Positions 10,761-24,400 are shown, counted from the stretch's first letter. The stretch: DNA of 64,000 bases from Burhinus oedicnemus (GCA_008921705.1 VFFE01006859.1:203708-267707), one strand, 5' to 3'. Numbers and translations: made by a program. Notes: generated by a model not told the origin, from the letters alone.

Positions 10761-13700
10761 CTGCTGGCGGCGGGGGGTTTCCGTTATTTTATTGTATTTT
10801 ATTTTTTAAATTGTGGGGGTGTTTTGTGAGTGTTGTGTAGGGTGTCTCTAGGTTTCCTGTTAAAAGGAGAAGCCGCCGCCCGAGCATTCACACACACCAT
10901 TCGTGGTGTCGTACACACACACTTAGTCTTGGGTGCGCTTCCTCTTCCTTCTTTGGGCTCGACTCTAGGTTTCCCCCAGCGGAGTCTCGGGCGTCGGATT
11001 TTATAAAGTAAATAACTTAATTGAAAGGTACAGCAGCAAGAACAGCCCGGACTGGGTGCTTTCAAAGAGAGGGACCCTGAACAAAGAAATCCCTGGGCCA
11101 TTACACCCTTGTGATCTCTTCATGCGCTGCCTATGTGTGGTCTAGTCCGGTGGTGGTTTTTGGTCTGGGGTCTTCTAACATCTTACTGGATTCTTTTTCT
11201 GTGTCCAGGCAGGCTCTTACCCTGTTAATTTGCAGTTTCAGCCCGGGGTTGGAGCCTCCTTATCTTCTGGTTTACACTCCACCTGCACTTGCTGGCAGAA
11301 CACGGAGAACTGAAGAGTCCCAGGCTTAGGAAAAATGCTACCAAAACATCAGTGTGATATCAACATCTTCCCCATGCTAAAAGACTAAACACAGCGCTAT
11401 ATCAGCTGCTAGGAAGATTACTAAGACAAATAACTCCTACCACAGCGTAAAGGCTTCAGCAAATCTAGCTGCTCATGCTAAGTAAAGCTAGGCAAACAGC
11501 ACAAATCACACCATATTATAATCCGAAGTAATTTATTCTAATTAAAACATACTTATTTATGTTAAACAACTAATATCCCTCAACATTTCTCCTGTGGGGG
11601 ACAGTGGCAGTGGCTGCTCGCAGCTGAGGAGAGACGTGGCCTTATTACCCTGGAGCCAAGACGGCAGCTGCCTTCCCTGAGGCTCCCAGTGCCTCTGCTT
11701 GTGCTTGGTCCTAAATGGTTGTTCAGCTAAAAATAGTAGCTAGGAGCTTACTAAGTGTGAGTAGCTTCATGTGGAATATATATGCATATATACTTGGTAC
11801 AGGAAGAGGGAATTACTTAATCCCCCCCCCCCCAAAGTGAAAGTTTTCCAAACCAATTTCTATTTTGAGATGTGTTCTGTCTCCTACCAATGTAACTTTT
11901 TCCCCAACAGACATAAGATTTGCTGGAAAAACAATTGTTTAAACCCTGCCTTCAAACTTAAGATTTTCAGACTTGTGGTCTCTAATTTCTTTTTTATCTG
12001 TTTTTGAGATCCCACTAGTTAATTCCATTTCCTCAACAAAATTGCTGTATTCTCACCCTTAGTTTTTCCCCTGCTGTATAGCAAAGCTGCTGCAGGTGCT
12101 TCTGAAGCAGTATTATGGGATGTGAATACGGAGCAGCTCTGAGTAGTAGTTTATTGGAGGAAGAATCCTCCAGCTGTATTAAAAATAGAGGGTATCACCG
12201 TTTCCAAGGAAAACGTGATCCATGAAACTTGAAGCTGAAACCTGGAACGTTTCACTGTTGCATGTACCTTAATTTATTTTGCTAACCGTCACCTCCTGAC
12301 TCCTTAAAGCTGCTGTGTGGATGGCAGGAGCCAGTTAGGGCCATAGTCTAAGGAGCAGGCTATGGATTGTATAGTTTTGTTTGTTAGTGCTCAGGACTGG
12401 TCAGTATAACATCATATGTACAAACAAAAGGAATTTGTTCTCAAACTATGGTACAAAAACTCTGCCCAAACAAAATGCCTGTACTTACACGCTGCTGGGT
12501 CTTTACCATCCGAAAGTATGATAAAGACATCCCTGAGGGTTGTTCAGTCCGGGGCCCTTGTGTTTGATCTTTTTTGGACTTGCTCCAACAAATTTGTGCT
12601 GTTACAAGACCTCTGATAATTTTCAGGTACCACTGTGACACATCAGTGATGCCAACTTTAATGTAAATCAGTGGATTTAAATAACCTTACAAAAAGACTG
12701 GTAGTAAAGTTTTCATATACCTCCATAGAAATAATTAAAAACACAGGAGTATTTCTCTTGGTTCATGTGTAAGGCCATTAGAAATAACAAAATGTAGTGT
12801 CTTTTATATGGAGAAAGACTGTGATACACTGTCTGAGCAGCTTTTTTCTTTTATATCGACTGTTCAGAAGCTGCTGCTGCTAACAGGTGACATGGTCAGA
12901 GTAGTGTATGGATAAGTAAGTTTGGGCCCCTTGTTTTTCTGTGCTAATAACCTATGTATGTGGCCAAACTTTTGCATCCATGGAAAGTAAAAATGCATGT
13001 GATGAACTGATAAAATACACTTCCACCACTGCCTAGCAAAGTTCAAAATGCATCTGGTGGACTTAGTAGAACTCACGCTACACTTGTTCTAGCTGTAGCT
13101 ATTTTATACTGAGCATCTATGAAAAAAAAACAAACCCAAACAAACCCAATAATCCTGTTATGGTTAAAGGCATTACTAATGAGTTGCTTTTTGCTATTTC
13201 TTCAGCCAAAACTGACATTTACTAAGCATGTTCCCCATGTATATACATTTACCATGCATTTTTCATAACTCCATGTGATACTATGTATTTGGGATGATGG
13301 ATGCGTCTATCTTACCCTAATCTATCAATTAATTTTCAATATAAAGTTGCTGTATTACATTTTGGTTGATACTGATATTGAAGAGGCTGCTATTGTTGCT
13401 TAAATGTGAATTCTTAATAGCTGGTACTTGTTTCATCTTGAGCTGTGACAACTTATGATTTCATAAGTAAAAGTTTGTTGTGACTGGTTATGAAAGTACA
13501 ACTAGCTTTGAATTCAGTGGCAAGGTAAAGTAGTAGCTCTGAATCAAAGGTCAGCTAATTAATCAGTGGTGAACTACAGAAAATAATTTGTCCAGTTTTT
13601 ATCCTTCTGCTTAAATTCGGAGATCTCCATGAGACAGAAAGAATCTCCCTGCCAAGACATCTCTCTCTCTCTCACCTTTAGGATTACTGTTTTATTAGAT

Positions 13701-16639
13701 GCTTAAAATTTAGCATCATAGACAGGCTAAATGAAGTTGGAAGGGACCTCAGGAGGTCTCTAGTCCAACCTATTGCTCAGAGCAGGGTCAGCTCTGAGGT
13801 CCAGTCAGGTCTGGAAGAAATCCAAGGACGGCACGTGCACAGCCTCTCTGGGCAACCTGATTCATTGCTTAAGATGCAGTTCCGGTTGCTCGTCAGAAAG
13901 GAATACATTACCTTCCTTATAAAAGCTTTTGTGTATTTATCCATCTTCCCTTTGCTTTGGTACCTTAGCTACATTCTAGCCACAAAGAGCCAATACACAA
14001 TTCTCAAAAATCTATTTCTTTATATTTGGACAAAGGCCGATTTTAATCTTTTAAGCAGTGTGCAAACCTAGAAGATGGAGAGTAGACTTAATCTTCATTT
14101 CTACAGCAGAATTTATGTAATTAAGTATTCCGAATAACACTTGGCCGTTCTTGTACGTACATTCCATCTATATGTGCGAAAACCCCTTACTTCTCCAAAA
14201 CCATTTTTTCAGCAGAACAGAAAAACAATTACAGCAAAATTTAAAAATTATTCATATCACAGCTGTGCAAATAAGAATTGATTATCATGGCTGTTTCAGT
14301 GTGAAGAGAGGAAGTGATTAATGAAGACTTCTCAGTAAGATGCAAATGTTTTATAGTATAAGTTACAGTGAGCTATGTCTATTTAATAGAAACAGTAGCA
14401 ATAAGGGCAAAGAAGTTGAGCTTCATCAGCGTATTCAGTTAGCTGAAAATAAAACTTTATTTTTTAATGGATTGAAAACAATTTTCAAGCTGAAAGGCTC
14501 CCTTTCTCCTTAGCTTGGAGGTAATGTAAACGTCAAACCCTAGCCAAAAGATATACCCGTTGTCTTGTTATTAATTGACAGCCTCCTGAGCAGTAACTGC
14601 TGGGATCCTTTTATCTTGCTGTGAGATTGGAGGCCGATATCTGCAGAACCTGTCAATGTCACTCCTGTGTCAGGCAGTTGAGGTGTTTCCCTGAAGAGAT
14701 TAAGGATGCTCTTTGTCCATTCCATTGAAAATAAAGATTATTTGGTTAGCATATCTCAATATAGTGGTATCATGTAATAAATAATGCAAAATATATTTTA
14801 TAGTCTGTTAGCTCTTCATTTTGATTTACAGGGATGAGCAAGTGAAAGAAAAATTGATGCAGAAGTAACATAAGCCTGTTTTCAACAGCTCACAGAAGCT
14901 GCTCAGTGGCAACTTTCTGGCAATCAGAATTTATGCTGCTTTGCTATGCCTACACATGCAGCTGCAGTGATGGTAAATGGGTCTTTTCCAGTATGCTTCT
15001 TTCCAACTTTTCTTAAAAAAGAAAAGAATCTGAAGCAACATTTTGCTTTGTAAAATAAACGTAGAAGTTACAGCTTCTTATTTAGAATGATCCACCTCAG
15101 AAATGTAAAGAATATACTTCCCGGGCCAGATCAACAACTTCCCTATGAATCTGTGAGCATGTCTGTACTGTGTAGTGGAGAACAGTAAAATGTGGCCATA
15201 ATGGGGACTGCAGCTCCATTTGGAAACACCGGCTCAAGTTCATAAGCAATGCCACTGCTCTGCTGTGCCAACAGGACAGCGTGGTTGTATTGATTTCTGG
15301 ACTGTACTGGCTCCTACCATGCCAAATCTGAGCAACTAATTGTACCAGTGGATAAAAATAGGGCTTATCTTTAACACAGCAGGTTTTTCTGAGTCTGACT
15401 ATGCAAAATCTTAGCTTACTGGATCAAACTCATCATGTAACATGAGTTGCCACTTCTGATGCCAACTAACAACCCCTGTTATTAACTGGTGTGCTCTCAT
15501 AATTATTCTCTTATTTACAGAACCCTGTGAGCTTCTTGGGTGTTGGAAAAAAGAACACTTTTCCTTCTTTCCCTAATTGCAACTTAGGAATCTGTCTGTG
15601 TACTCAGTGAAAGGAACACAAATGATACACAGGTGATACAAAAATCAGCCTAAAATGTACAATAAGGCTATTAAATCACCATTGTTAATGATTCAAACAA
15701 CAGCCACATATTTGTATTTTAGACATGGTTTCTCAAATGCAAACGTTTGGGAGACTGTAACTTCAGTAGAGAGAACATTTATAAATAAGAAGTACTAAGT
15801 TGAGTAGTTTTACATTAATTCATAAGCTGATAGGTGCAATGAAGTGCCTCAGGACAATTCTGGCAACATAGTGCAACAGCAGCACCAAAAAAGACTTCAG
15901 TGTGAAGGTACAGGTGCATTCACTGAGAAAATACAGTATTTCCCAGAACAGAGGAGTAGGATTTGACTTGTAGGCCTATCATGTATGAATCAAAAGGTGC
16001 TATTGCTGCATGCAAGGTGGAAAATACAAAGATAAAATACCTGTACAATGAAGTATATCAGTGATTTTTCCTTTTTAGTCAGATCAGTGAGATGATTTCT
16101 GAATCCCTTCCAGGATACCTAAGAAAACATAAAATAAGTTGGAACATTAGCCAGAGTCCTGAATGTGCACTCAGCCAAGTCACCTTTGATAGAAGTGAGG
16201 GCAGCAGAATCACAACATAAAGCACCAAAGCCAAGTGCAGTTTTTCTTTGAAGAAACTCTTCTTTCTAAGCTGGTTCAGAATTGCAATTGTATTTTCACC
16301 TGTGCAGCTTTACGTATAGACCGCATCATCCAGCGTCCTCTAGTGAAGGCACACACTGGGAGGCAGGGCTGTTCGACGCAGCAGCTCCTGGCTCAGGCTG
16401 AATTATGGACTCGGCAGGAGCAAGGAACCACTGCCACGCGAGGAGGCACATGCTCCTAAAGAGGTAACTTCTTCTGCAGTAATTCCCTGTTCCCGGCTGT
16501 GCGTGGAGCAGCGCTGGGGCCACAGCAGAAGCCGGTCACCGGGACCAGCTGGTTCATAGGCTGCATGTGGCTGAGCAGCCGGCAGGAGAAATCTTGTGTC
16601 TTTAGGAAGGGTATCCCCCACTTCCTACTGAATGTCTTG
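10761..16639. other. Intergenic region between UGGT2 and HS6ST3, left part
   Basis: No gene found. It contains one CR1 3' fragment (13706-13880), a C-run at 11821-11834, and otherwise AT-rich unique sequence. Open frames here are short and show no domain. The sequence next to the UGGT2 CpG island (10760-11330) is moderately GC-rich and could carry divergent non-coding transcription, but I see no splice or coding signal that supports it. Confidence 0.6.
13706..13880 (-). mobile_element. CR1 LINE 3'-end fragment (minus strand)
   Basis: The plus strand reads as an inverted CR1 tail: 'gttggaagggacctcagg', then 'agtccaacct', 'cagagcagggtcag', and a final 'cctctctgggcaacctg'. The element is strongly 5'-truncated and diverged. 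The right-hand end is soft and could reach about 13920. Confidence 0.8.
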
Positions 16640-16644
16640 CTAGT
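16640..16644. repeat. Target-site duplication CTAGT (left copy)
   Basis: CTAGT directly precedes the LTR and is repeated exactly at 17355-17359 directly after it. A 5-bp duplication is what ERVL-class and related integrases leave. Confidence 0.85.
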
Positions 16645-17354
16645 TGTCGTGGTTTGGGCCAGATTGGCCCAATCCGGTGGAACAACAGATGCTGTCTCTC
16701 TCTTGCTCCACTCAGGAGGCAAGAAAGAGAGAGAAAAAGAGAGACTTAAGAGTTTAGAAGGAACTAAACTACTTTAATGAAATATTGATAATAAAATAAT
16801 AAAAAGAAAAATAATGGAATATATACAAAACTGTTTCAAGATCCCAGGATGACAGTCACGTCACCAGCAGGCACTGGGGAAGTCCCAGACTGGACTCAGT
16901 GATGGACGAGAACTGGATTCTGGATCTGGATCGAAGGCAGACACAGAGACAGAGTCCTCCCAGGACCCCGGCCACTGAAGAAAGAGAGAGCCTGACCCTT
17001 TGATCCCTCAGCTTTTATACTGAGTATGATGCAGATGGGATGGAATACCTTGTTGGTCAGTTTTGGGTCACCTGTCCTGTCCGCTCCTCCCTGCAGGTGT
17101 GACCCCTCTACGCTTTTCCGCTTCCGACCCTCCAACGGGGCAAGTAACAAAGTTGGCTGCCCTTGGTTGTTATAGCGATAAGTATAAGCAAGAGCCTCTC
17201 TGCACCCCATTCCTTGGCATCAACCTTAAACCTTGCTCTCCTCTGAGAGCAGTTTTCTGCACAACATGCTGTTAATTTCAACAGTTAGAAGAGGCCTAGC
17301 TAGAAAGTAAAGTTACTGAACAAAATTGGTTCTGTTTTACCTCAAACCAGGACA
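16645..17354 (-). mobile_element. Solo LTR of an avian endogenous retrovirus (ERVL-like), minus orientation
   Basis: A 710-bp element with TG...CA ends. The plus strand starts TGTCGTGGTTT and ends AAACCAGGACA, forming imperfect terminal inverted repeats. Orientation comes from promoter signals on the minus strand: TATAAAA (17013-17019) followed downstream by an ATTAAA poly(A) signal (16773-16778). Flanking CTAGT copies are identical, so both ends are intact. There is no internal gag, pol or env sequence on either side, so this is a solo LTR left by LTR-LTR recombination. It inserted about 10 bp from the 5' end of the CR1 that follows. Family naming rests on remembered avian LTR ends and should be confirmed by a library search. 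Confidence 0.88.
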
Positions 17355-17359
17355 CTAGT
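17355..17359. repeat. Target-site duplication CTAGT (right copy)
   Basis: Exact partner of 16640-16644; defines the right edge of the solo LTR. Confidence 0.85.
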
Positions 17360-17367
17360 GCACCTCT

Positions 17368-18221
17368 TTCAGGCTGGATCGATGGGCTGAGGCCAATGGT
17401 ATGAGGTTCAACAAGGCCAAGTGCCAGGTCCTGCACTTGGGTCACAACAACCCCAGGCAACGCTGCAGGCTTGGGGAGGAGTGGCTGGAAATCTGCCTGG
17501 CAGAAAAGGATCTGGGAGTCCTGGTGGACAGCCGGCTGAACATGAGCCAGCAAGCCAGCAGGGTGCCCAGGTGGCCAAGAGGGCCAACAGCATCCTGGCT
17601 TGTGTCAGAAAGAGTGTGGCCAGCAGGACTAGGGAAGCGATCGTCCCCCTGTTACTTGGCACTGGTGAGGCCCAACCTTGAATAGTGTGTTCAGTTTTGG
17701 GCCCCTCACTACAAGAAAGACATTGAGGTGCTGGAGCGTGTCCAGAGAAGGGCAACAAAGCTGGTGAGGGGTCTCAAGCACAAGTCTTATGAGGAACGGC
17801 TGAGGGAACTGGGGTTGTTTAGCCTGGAGAAGAGGAGGCTGAGGGGAGACCTTATCGCTCTGTCCTGGTTTGAGGACACGACACGCTCTCTACAACTCCC
17901 TGAAAGGAGGTTGTAGCGAGGTGGGGGTCGATCTTTTCTCTCAAGTAACAAGCAATAAGACAAGAGGAAATGGCCTCAAGTTGCACCAGGGGAGGTTTAG
18001 ATTGGATATTAGGAAAAATTTCTTCACAGAAAGGGTTATCAAGAATTGGAACAGGCTGCCCAGGGAAGTGGTGGAATTGCCATTCCTGGAGGTATTTAAA
18101 AGACAGGTGGACGTGGTGCTGAGGGACATGGTTTAGCGGTGGTTTTGGCAGTGCTAGGTTAATGGTTGGACTCAATGATCTTAAAGGTCCCTTCCAACCT
18201 AGGTGATTCTGTGATTCTGTA
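17368..18221 (+). mobile_element. CR1 LINE, 5'-truncated, plus strand, interrupted by an LTR scar
   Basis: Carries the end of the CR1 reverse transcriptase ([19 protein letters not shown] at 17404-17460), the C-terminal segment ([34 protein letters not shown]) and the 3' tail ending 'gattctgtgattctgt' near 18221. It is the same subfamily as the long CR1 at 59345-61147, which serves as an internal reference. Compared with that copy it has an 8-bp tandem duplication (agccagca) near 17546-17561, a 23-bp insertion with target duplication at 17861-17883, and several point changes. It is truncated downstream of the FADDT catalytic motif, so it is inactive. Confidence 0.92.
17861..17883 (+). mobile_element. 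23-bp insertion resembling an LTR reduced to its two tips
   Basis: Inside the CR1, between identical 5-bp copies of CGCTC (17856-17860 and 17884-17888), lies a 23-bp insert that begins TGTCCTGGTTTGAGG and ends ACACGACA. These equal or closely match the outer ends of the ERVL-like LTR family seen at 16645-17354 (its minus-strand start is TGTCCTGGTTTGAGG and its end is ACCACGACA). The paralogous CR1 at about 60812-60824 has the uninterrupted sequence with no insert. I infer an LTR insertion followed by loss of nearly all its internal sequence. Confidence 0.75.
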
Positions 18222-18371
18222 ATGCAGAAAAGACATATACAGTGCATTACTTAAAAGGATGCTCCCCTCTGCATTATGTCGTTCTAATTTCCTGACTTTA
18301 ATTTCAGAGAGTGGTGACATTTAGGATTACACCCTGTCTTTTGTGCACCTGTGACTCTTGACTGGACAAAG

Positions 18372-18475
18372 CGCTGAGCAACCTGAGGTAACTTTGAGGC
18401 TGGTCCTGCTTTATGCACAAATAGAACAAGGTGACCTCCAGAGTGCTCTTCCAACCTATTCTGTGACTCTTGTGT
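18372..18475 (+). mobile_element. CR1 LINE 3'-end fragment (old, plus strand)
   Basis: Degraded CR1 tail: 'gagcaacctgaggt', 'ggtgacctccagag', 'cttccaacctattctgtgac' and a trailing 'tcttgtgtgtg' in the place of the octamer repeats. Only about 100 bp remain. It follows the younger CR1 by 150 bp in the same orientation. Confidence 0.65.
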
Positions 18476-21400
18476 GTGATTTATTTTAATTAAAGCTTTG
18501 TGTAGCTAAAGTGAAACAGAACAAGTCATGCTGCTTTATTGTGTGAAATGCAATGGATTTTTTCCAGTGGAACAAACTCCAGTGCTGCTTTTCAGGTTTT
18601 TCTATGTCCATTCTCATCAGTCTATCATTTTGGTAATGTTAGTAGCAAACTAGTAGATAGGTTTCTCGCCTGTCACGGCTCATTTCAGCTCACTTCCCAA
18701 ATTTGAAAAAGAACGCTTCTGGACAAGTCATCTAAAGCTATCCCTTCCAATAATTTATTCTGAATATCTTTAGAGGGAACATAGAATTATTACTTTCGAA
18801 TGTTGCAAATTAATATTTTATGTCTTTTTCAGTTAATCTGAGTATATAAAATTTTCAATTTTTATGATTTATACACAAAGCTAATTACAATCCATTGTGA
18901 AGACAGTTTTAAAAATCAATGTAAAAAAATAACAGTTATACATAAATGAAAGAGAAGCAAAAAGTGCAGCCACAAGCTATTACACATATAATGAAAATGG
19001 ATTTATTGCTCAAGTCTTTTATTACCTTCTATTATTAAACCATTAAGAAGGTCCCTTAAGTTTAATCCAAACTGGAAAAGACACATTCAGATGCACATAT
19101 ACATGACATTCCAGGCAAATATATACTAAAGGAACATTGTGGGAATTGAAGCTCCCAGAATAAAATTAAAAGTTATGATTCCCACATCTCTGAAGTCTGC
19201 ATGCCAATAAATTATAAAATGTGTACTTTAAAATGTTCATAAACCTTGGAAAGGTCAGGAATTACAGTTTTTTAGCACTGGAAGATACACATATAAATTC
19301 AATCCTAGGTATTAGCCTAGCACATTTATTTGGTTCCAATGGCACTAGCCACCAAAAATCCAAGAAAGTACAGTCCCAGAGAAATAACTGGTCACTGAAC
19401 ACTAAAGTAACTGCAAACTTGTGGTTTATATCTGTATGTGAAGAGATTCAAATATGCATATTTCTGGAGCTTTGCACCTGTATATTGAAGTGATTGCACA
19501 TAATTAGAAATGTGATTATCAAATATGTTTTCACATACCGCATATAATTATACTTACAGAAACACACTACATTTAGAATATTTTAATGTAGATAAACTTT
19601 GAGGGCAAAAATGAAGTGTTATTAACGAAATGCAAATTGTTTAACCCCTAATATGCTAGCTTCTGCTAATGGTATCTCCTGTATGCTTCCGTTGGTAGAA
19701 GGATTCCCAGCCGTGCAAGCTTAATGCAGTGGTGAGGTAAGAGCCGGTGGGATGGATGTGCTGTGCAAGCTTTTTCACCCCTCCCTAGTGCTGCTGGAGC
19801 AGGGATGTGCAGTTCCAGGCTATGGGACACTGAAGATGCAGCAAGAAAAAGGAGGCAACAGGATTAATGCTAGATGTATGCTGTCGTGATGTATAGTCTT
19901 TTGAATATCTTTGTCACCAAAATAAAATAGCCATGCACCTAGACATATATTTGGCTAACTTCTAAGATTACACACAGGTGTATATGGTAATCACATGACT
20001 AATATCTTAAACTAAGGGAAAATTATGTTTATCTATTAGTTTGTAATAAAGCTGGAAAACTTGGCCTTATTTCTGTTTTCCATTATTCCTTGATCATGAC
20101 TTCCTAGATCAACTGAAATTAAATCAGACATATGGTGGTTGTACTGGTTATTTGCATTTGTTTAACTGCTGTTCATACTATAGTTTGGTAACTCTGATCG
20201 TAATCATGAACAGTTTACTATATTAGGCTGATATACTAAGGCCTTCTGAAAGGATTAAGATTGATAAGTCTGCTCTATGTAACTAAAGAATGAAAAATGA
20301 AATCCTGCCTGCTAAAGGCCCCAGCAAACTTTTCCAAAAGAGTCTTTCTAGAAGTCCTTCCAAAAGAATGCGTAAGCTCCCATTTTCTCCACATTTTTGC
20401 TATAAACTTGGGGTTCTCAAACACTTTAATAAAGGAATGCAATTATAAAATCTCTGAACAGCTCATATCCTACTATTTCGTAGCGGTTGCGAGAGGGGAT
20501 GATAATTACGTTAAAAACATCTATATTTAAATAAAAAGGCTTTATAGCATATGAATTTTTATGTTATAATCATAAACCTGAATTAAAAATTTTTTCATGG
20601 GTGTTAATTCCCAGTTATGCTTGCATATAGCCACAGATGAGTGTGTAGGGCTGGTAATTATTTTACAGATCAAATTCTGCTGTTTCACTCACCATCAATG
20701 GTCTGCAAGCCACAATGTGACTATGTTGCTGTGGGCGACTTCTGTGTTCTGTTACCAGTGCAATTCTTATTCCATTTCAGCTTTCCTTTTGCCACAAAAT
20801 GATGTACAGTGTTGGTAGTTGTAGGTACGTGCTTTTCGTCACTACGCCACTTCAACTTCAGGTGCCCTTAGACCCCTTGTCCAAACAAGCTGCTTTGACC
20901 AACCTGTATTTTGATCTCATTTTCTACCAGCCAGAGAATTATTCCCTCATTTTTGCTGATTCGTAATCCAAATAAATACTCAAGCCATCTTCACCTCAAT
21001 TCTCCCTCTGAATTTACAGTTTATTCATCTCAAACCTATCACAGTGTTGAACAATTTTTCTTCCCTCTCGTATTTCTTACTTAGTCATTGGTCTCTCACA
21101 GACAGACTGCAAGGCCAGCAGATCCTTCCCTCTGCTGAGGGTTAGGGGAACTATTGCTATCTTGACATTTGCTGCCACAATTTGCTGTTATAGGTTAAAA
21201 CTCTCAGTTCTTACGGTAATTACAGTTCCTAGCATACTTTAATCCAAGATCATAAGATAAATTAGTGCTGGAGGCAGATGTCTCAAACCAAGACTTCAGA
21301 CTGAGTATGAGTATCTAACCCATCATCTCCAGTACTAGTAACTTTTCTGCACTGTAACTTTTTTAGGTCAGCCAGATTTGAGGTAGTAAGGGTAATTCCA

Positions 21401-24400
21401 CTGCAGCTCCAGCTATGAAATAACTTACATTCCTTCATAATTAAACCTGAATCCCTCTCAGCATTTTCCAGAAGTCCAGCTGAACTTTTAACTGATGACA
21501 GGACCAGTATTTCACTGATCTGGGTCAGATAATTTAGAGAATAAATACTACCATTCATACATACTACGAATACACAAAAAGACAGCATTAAATATTTGTA
21601 TGGCTATATGTTAGGGAAGAATCACTGATTACATGCCTTTAGGTGCTTGTAGAATGACAGGTGAATAAGAAAGAGTTAAGAAAAATCCCCAAAGAAGAGT
21701 TGGAGTCCTTCTCAGAAGGGGCTGAATTGTTCTAAAAACTCCTGTAGCAGCACATAAAAAAGGTGCAGTTCTTGCATTCAAACTTCAAAGTATCCAGGTC
21801 GGGTTGCTGAAATGAATCCAAGAAAGGTCTAGTAAGAAATAGTGGCAACCCAGAAAGCGATAACGGTTCTGAACTTGCTGTGATTTTCAGTAAGGAGTTG
21901 GAGGTCAGTTATGAAAGAAAGGTTCAGATTTGCAGACAGCTGTGAAAGCCAGATAGGGGTGCTTGAATTTGAGCCTGATCTACCATTTGCAATGCTTTTC
22001 TCCATTTTCCATCCGTATCCCACAGAGATCAGATGAAAGAGATGAAAGAGTCTGAGATCAAATACTGCAGAAAGAATTTTTTCCATCTTGGAGAGGGAAA
22101 CTTCTTGGAAGATTTTTTATTGTTGCTATTGAGGCTTTTTGGGTTTGTTTTGCTTTTTCATTTTTGCGTTTTTAATACATCACATCCCAAAGGCTGAAAA
22201 GATGAACCAAAAAAGGAGGGAGAGGAAGCCTAGTGGATAATTTCAAATATTACTTCCGAGAAGACACTGAAGTTTCTAGACTCCATATAAAGTTGTGATG
22301 GGGATTTGCATCAAGTTAGACCATGTCTATCCATAGCACGTCTAAAAGTCAGTCCTGAAGGAAAAGACAAGATATGGCCTGAATAACTTTGAAAACCTTA
22401 ATAATTTGGCTTCTAGACACAAGCAGAGGTGCTCAAGATAAACTGCTGGTGGGATAAATTATGTTTGATGGGGACTTGCAGATTAAGATCACCTTAAAGG
22501 AAGCAAAAGGTTTTTGTGTGATGGTAGGAGAAAAAAAATACTGCTATGATGCATATCACCAGGTGGCAGTGTTACACAGTTTTGCAGCTCCTATACGTTA
22601 CTATGTGAGAAGTTGGGAGGAATACTGGTAGGGATATATATTAGCTTTTGCTAGGCAGGAGGAAGCATATAGCAGTTCCAGAAGAAACAGATCTCTCTCT
22701 GCATTGATCTCCCTGATCAGAGTCAATTCTTGGGCAGAAGTTACAATCTGGGAACTTGGGCGTTGACTTGGACACCTTAATCTTTAAACAAGGGAATTTA
22801 TTGCATGTTGTTAGACTGCTCTTTAGTGGAAAAACCAAAAGACGATATGCAAATGCACTAGCAATATCCTTCACATGACTGACAGTGACTGAGCCTGTAG
22901 CATTTCTACTTGTACCTGAATCTGGAAAAATAAATTTGAACGTGGTACAGATGACATGCCTTTGATCTGTAGTAAGTCCACAAAAGCTGCTCTACACTCT
23001 AGAGTTTGCATCATAAATATTGCAGGATTCAGAAGGCTGAAGGCTGGAAGGAATGTGTGTAAGGACGTCTAAATTCTTTTGTGCACAGAATGGAAATGGG
23101 ACGACAATTTGCTGTGTCTGTCCTGCTAAATGCTTTCCTCAGGCTGTCTCCATGTTGCAGATTCAGGTTGTAGAGAGCATACAGGAACAACAACCTTATG
23201 TTTAGGGGATTTGGGATTACAAAAAAACACCCTGCATTTCATACTCTTTGCTTTCTCCCATTGGTGCAGGACCAGCATTTGCTGCTAGTCATTTGATATT
23301 GCATCTTTCAATAACTGGACTATTTATGACTCCACTTGAAGTTTCTTCCCACTCACCAACTCTACCTGGCCATACTGTGAAGCTGCACACATCTTTTGAA
23401 TGGCAACAGCAGCCAGAGGCTCTTTAGCTAATTTGCAGGCACTTGGTCATGCCTCGCATCATCCTTCCTACAGTTCTGATGATAGCTGGATACCAGCAAG
23501 GCTCGCCATTGCTTGTCCCTGCTGCCACCCCATTCCCTAGCCAGTGGACTCCAGTAAGCCCCCTATGTGGCCCTCCATGCCAGAGATTTTCTTTTCTAGC
23601 TAACATACTTTAACTTCAGCATGAGTTTTTTAATGTAACTTGGCTATGCCACAGTACAAAACGGCAAGAGAACACAAAATTTTCTTCCTTAAATTAAAAA
23701 CTGCAAATGCTCAGTGGTGTTGTCTACATTAGTAAATCAGGTACTTCCTTAAATACAGAGGCCAAATAGTATGGTGTGGTCTGACCAACACTGAAGCTGT
23801 AATCTTGGTCACTGAGTGCTGGTTGGAAATGATTTCTGGAATAGTTTGACTCCCAAACTATGTCCAGGAGTTGTTTGGGATACTGCTAGTTGGCACATGC
23901 CCAAACATGGTTAGAGCGTTTTCTCATTCTTTACTCTGCTAAAGGTCCACGTTGCAAAGCCCAGGAATGATCCCTGGTGCAAGAGCAAAAGATGATCAAG
24001 TTTACATGGTAGAAAGGAGATCTACCTATAAATATCTAGTTTTGGCATTGATCTAAAAAAACTAGATCAAAGTTTTCAGAAATGTTCCTTTTTTAGGAAA
24101 CTATCTTCCCAGCAACTGTAACTAAAAAAACCCCAACTATTGTAATATTTCTATGAACAGTTATTTGGTTTTCAACAAAAGAAAAGTGACTAGAATGCTG
24201 GAATTGATTTAAGATGTTCCAGTTGTCCTAGGTCAGCGTCTTACACAGGTGGAATTATGAATATTCAAAGCAGAATATAGCTGATCCTTTCTCTCATAAG
24301 GAAAACACTCAGCAATGTGTAAGGAATGACTTGCAGAAACCATTGCATATGGACTGGCACATCGGAGACATTAACTGAAAACATTGCTTCTATATTGTCT

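Noticed and set aside
16645..17354. Full-length provirus around the LTR
   Set aside because: Only one LTR with its two target-duplication copies is present and there is no gag, pol or env sequence between or beside it.
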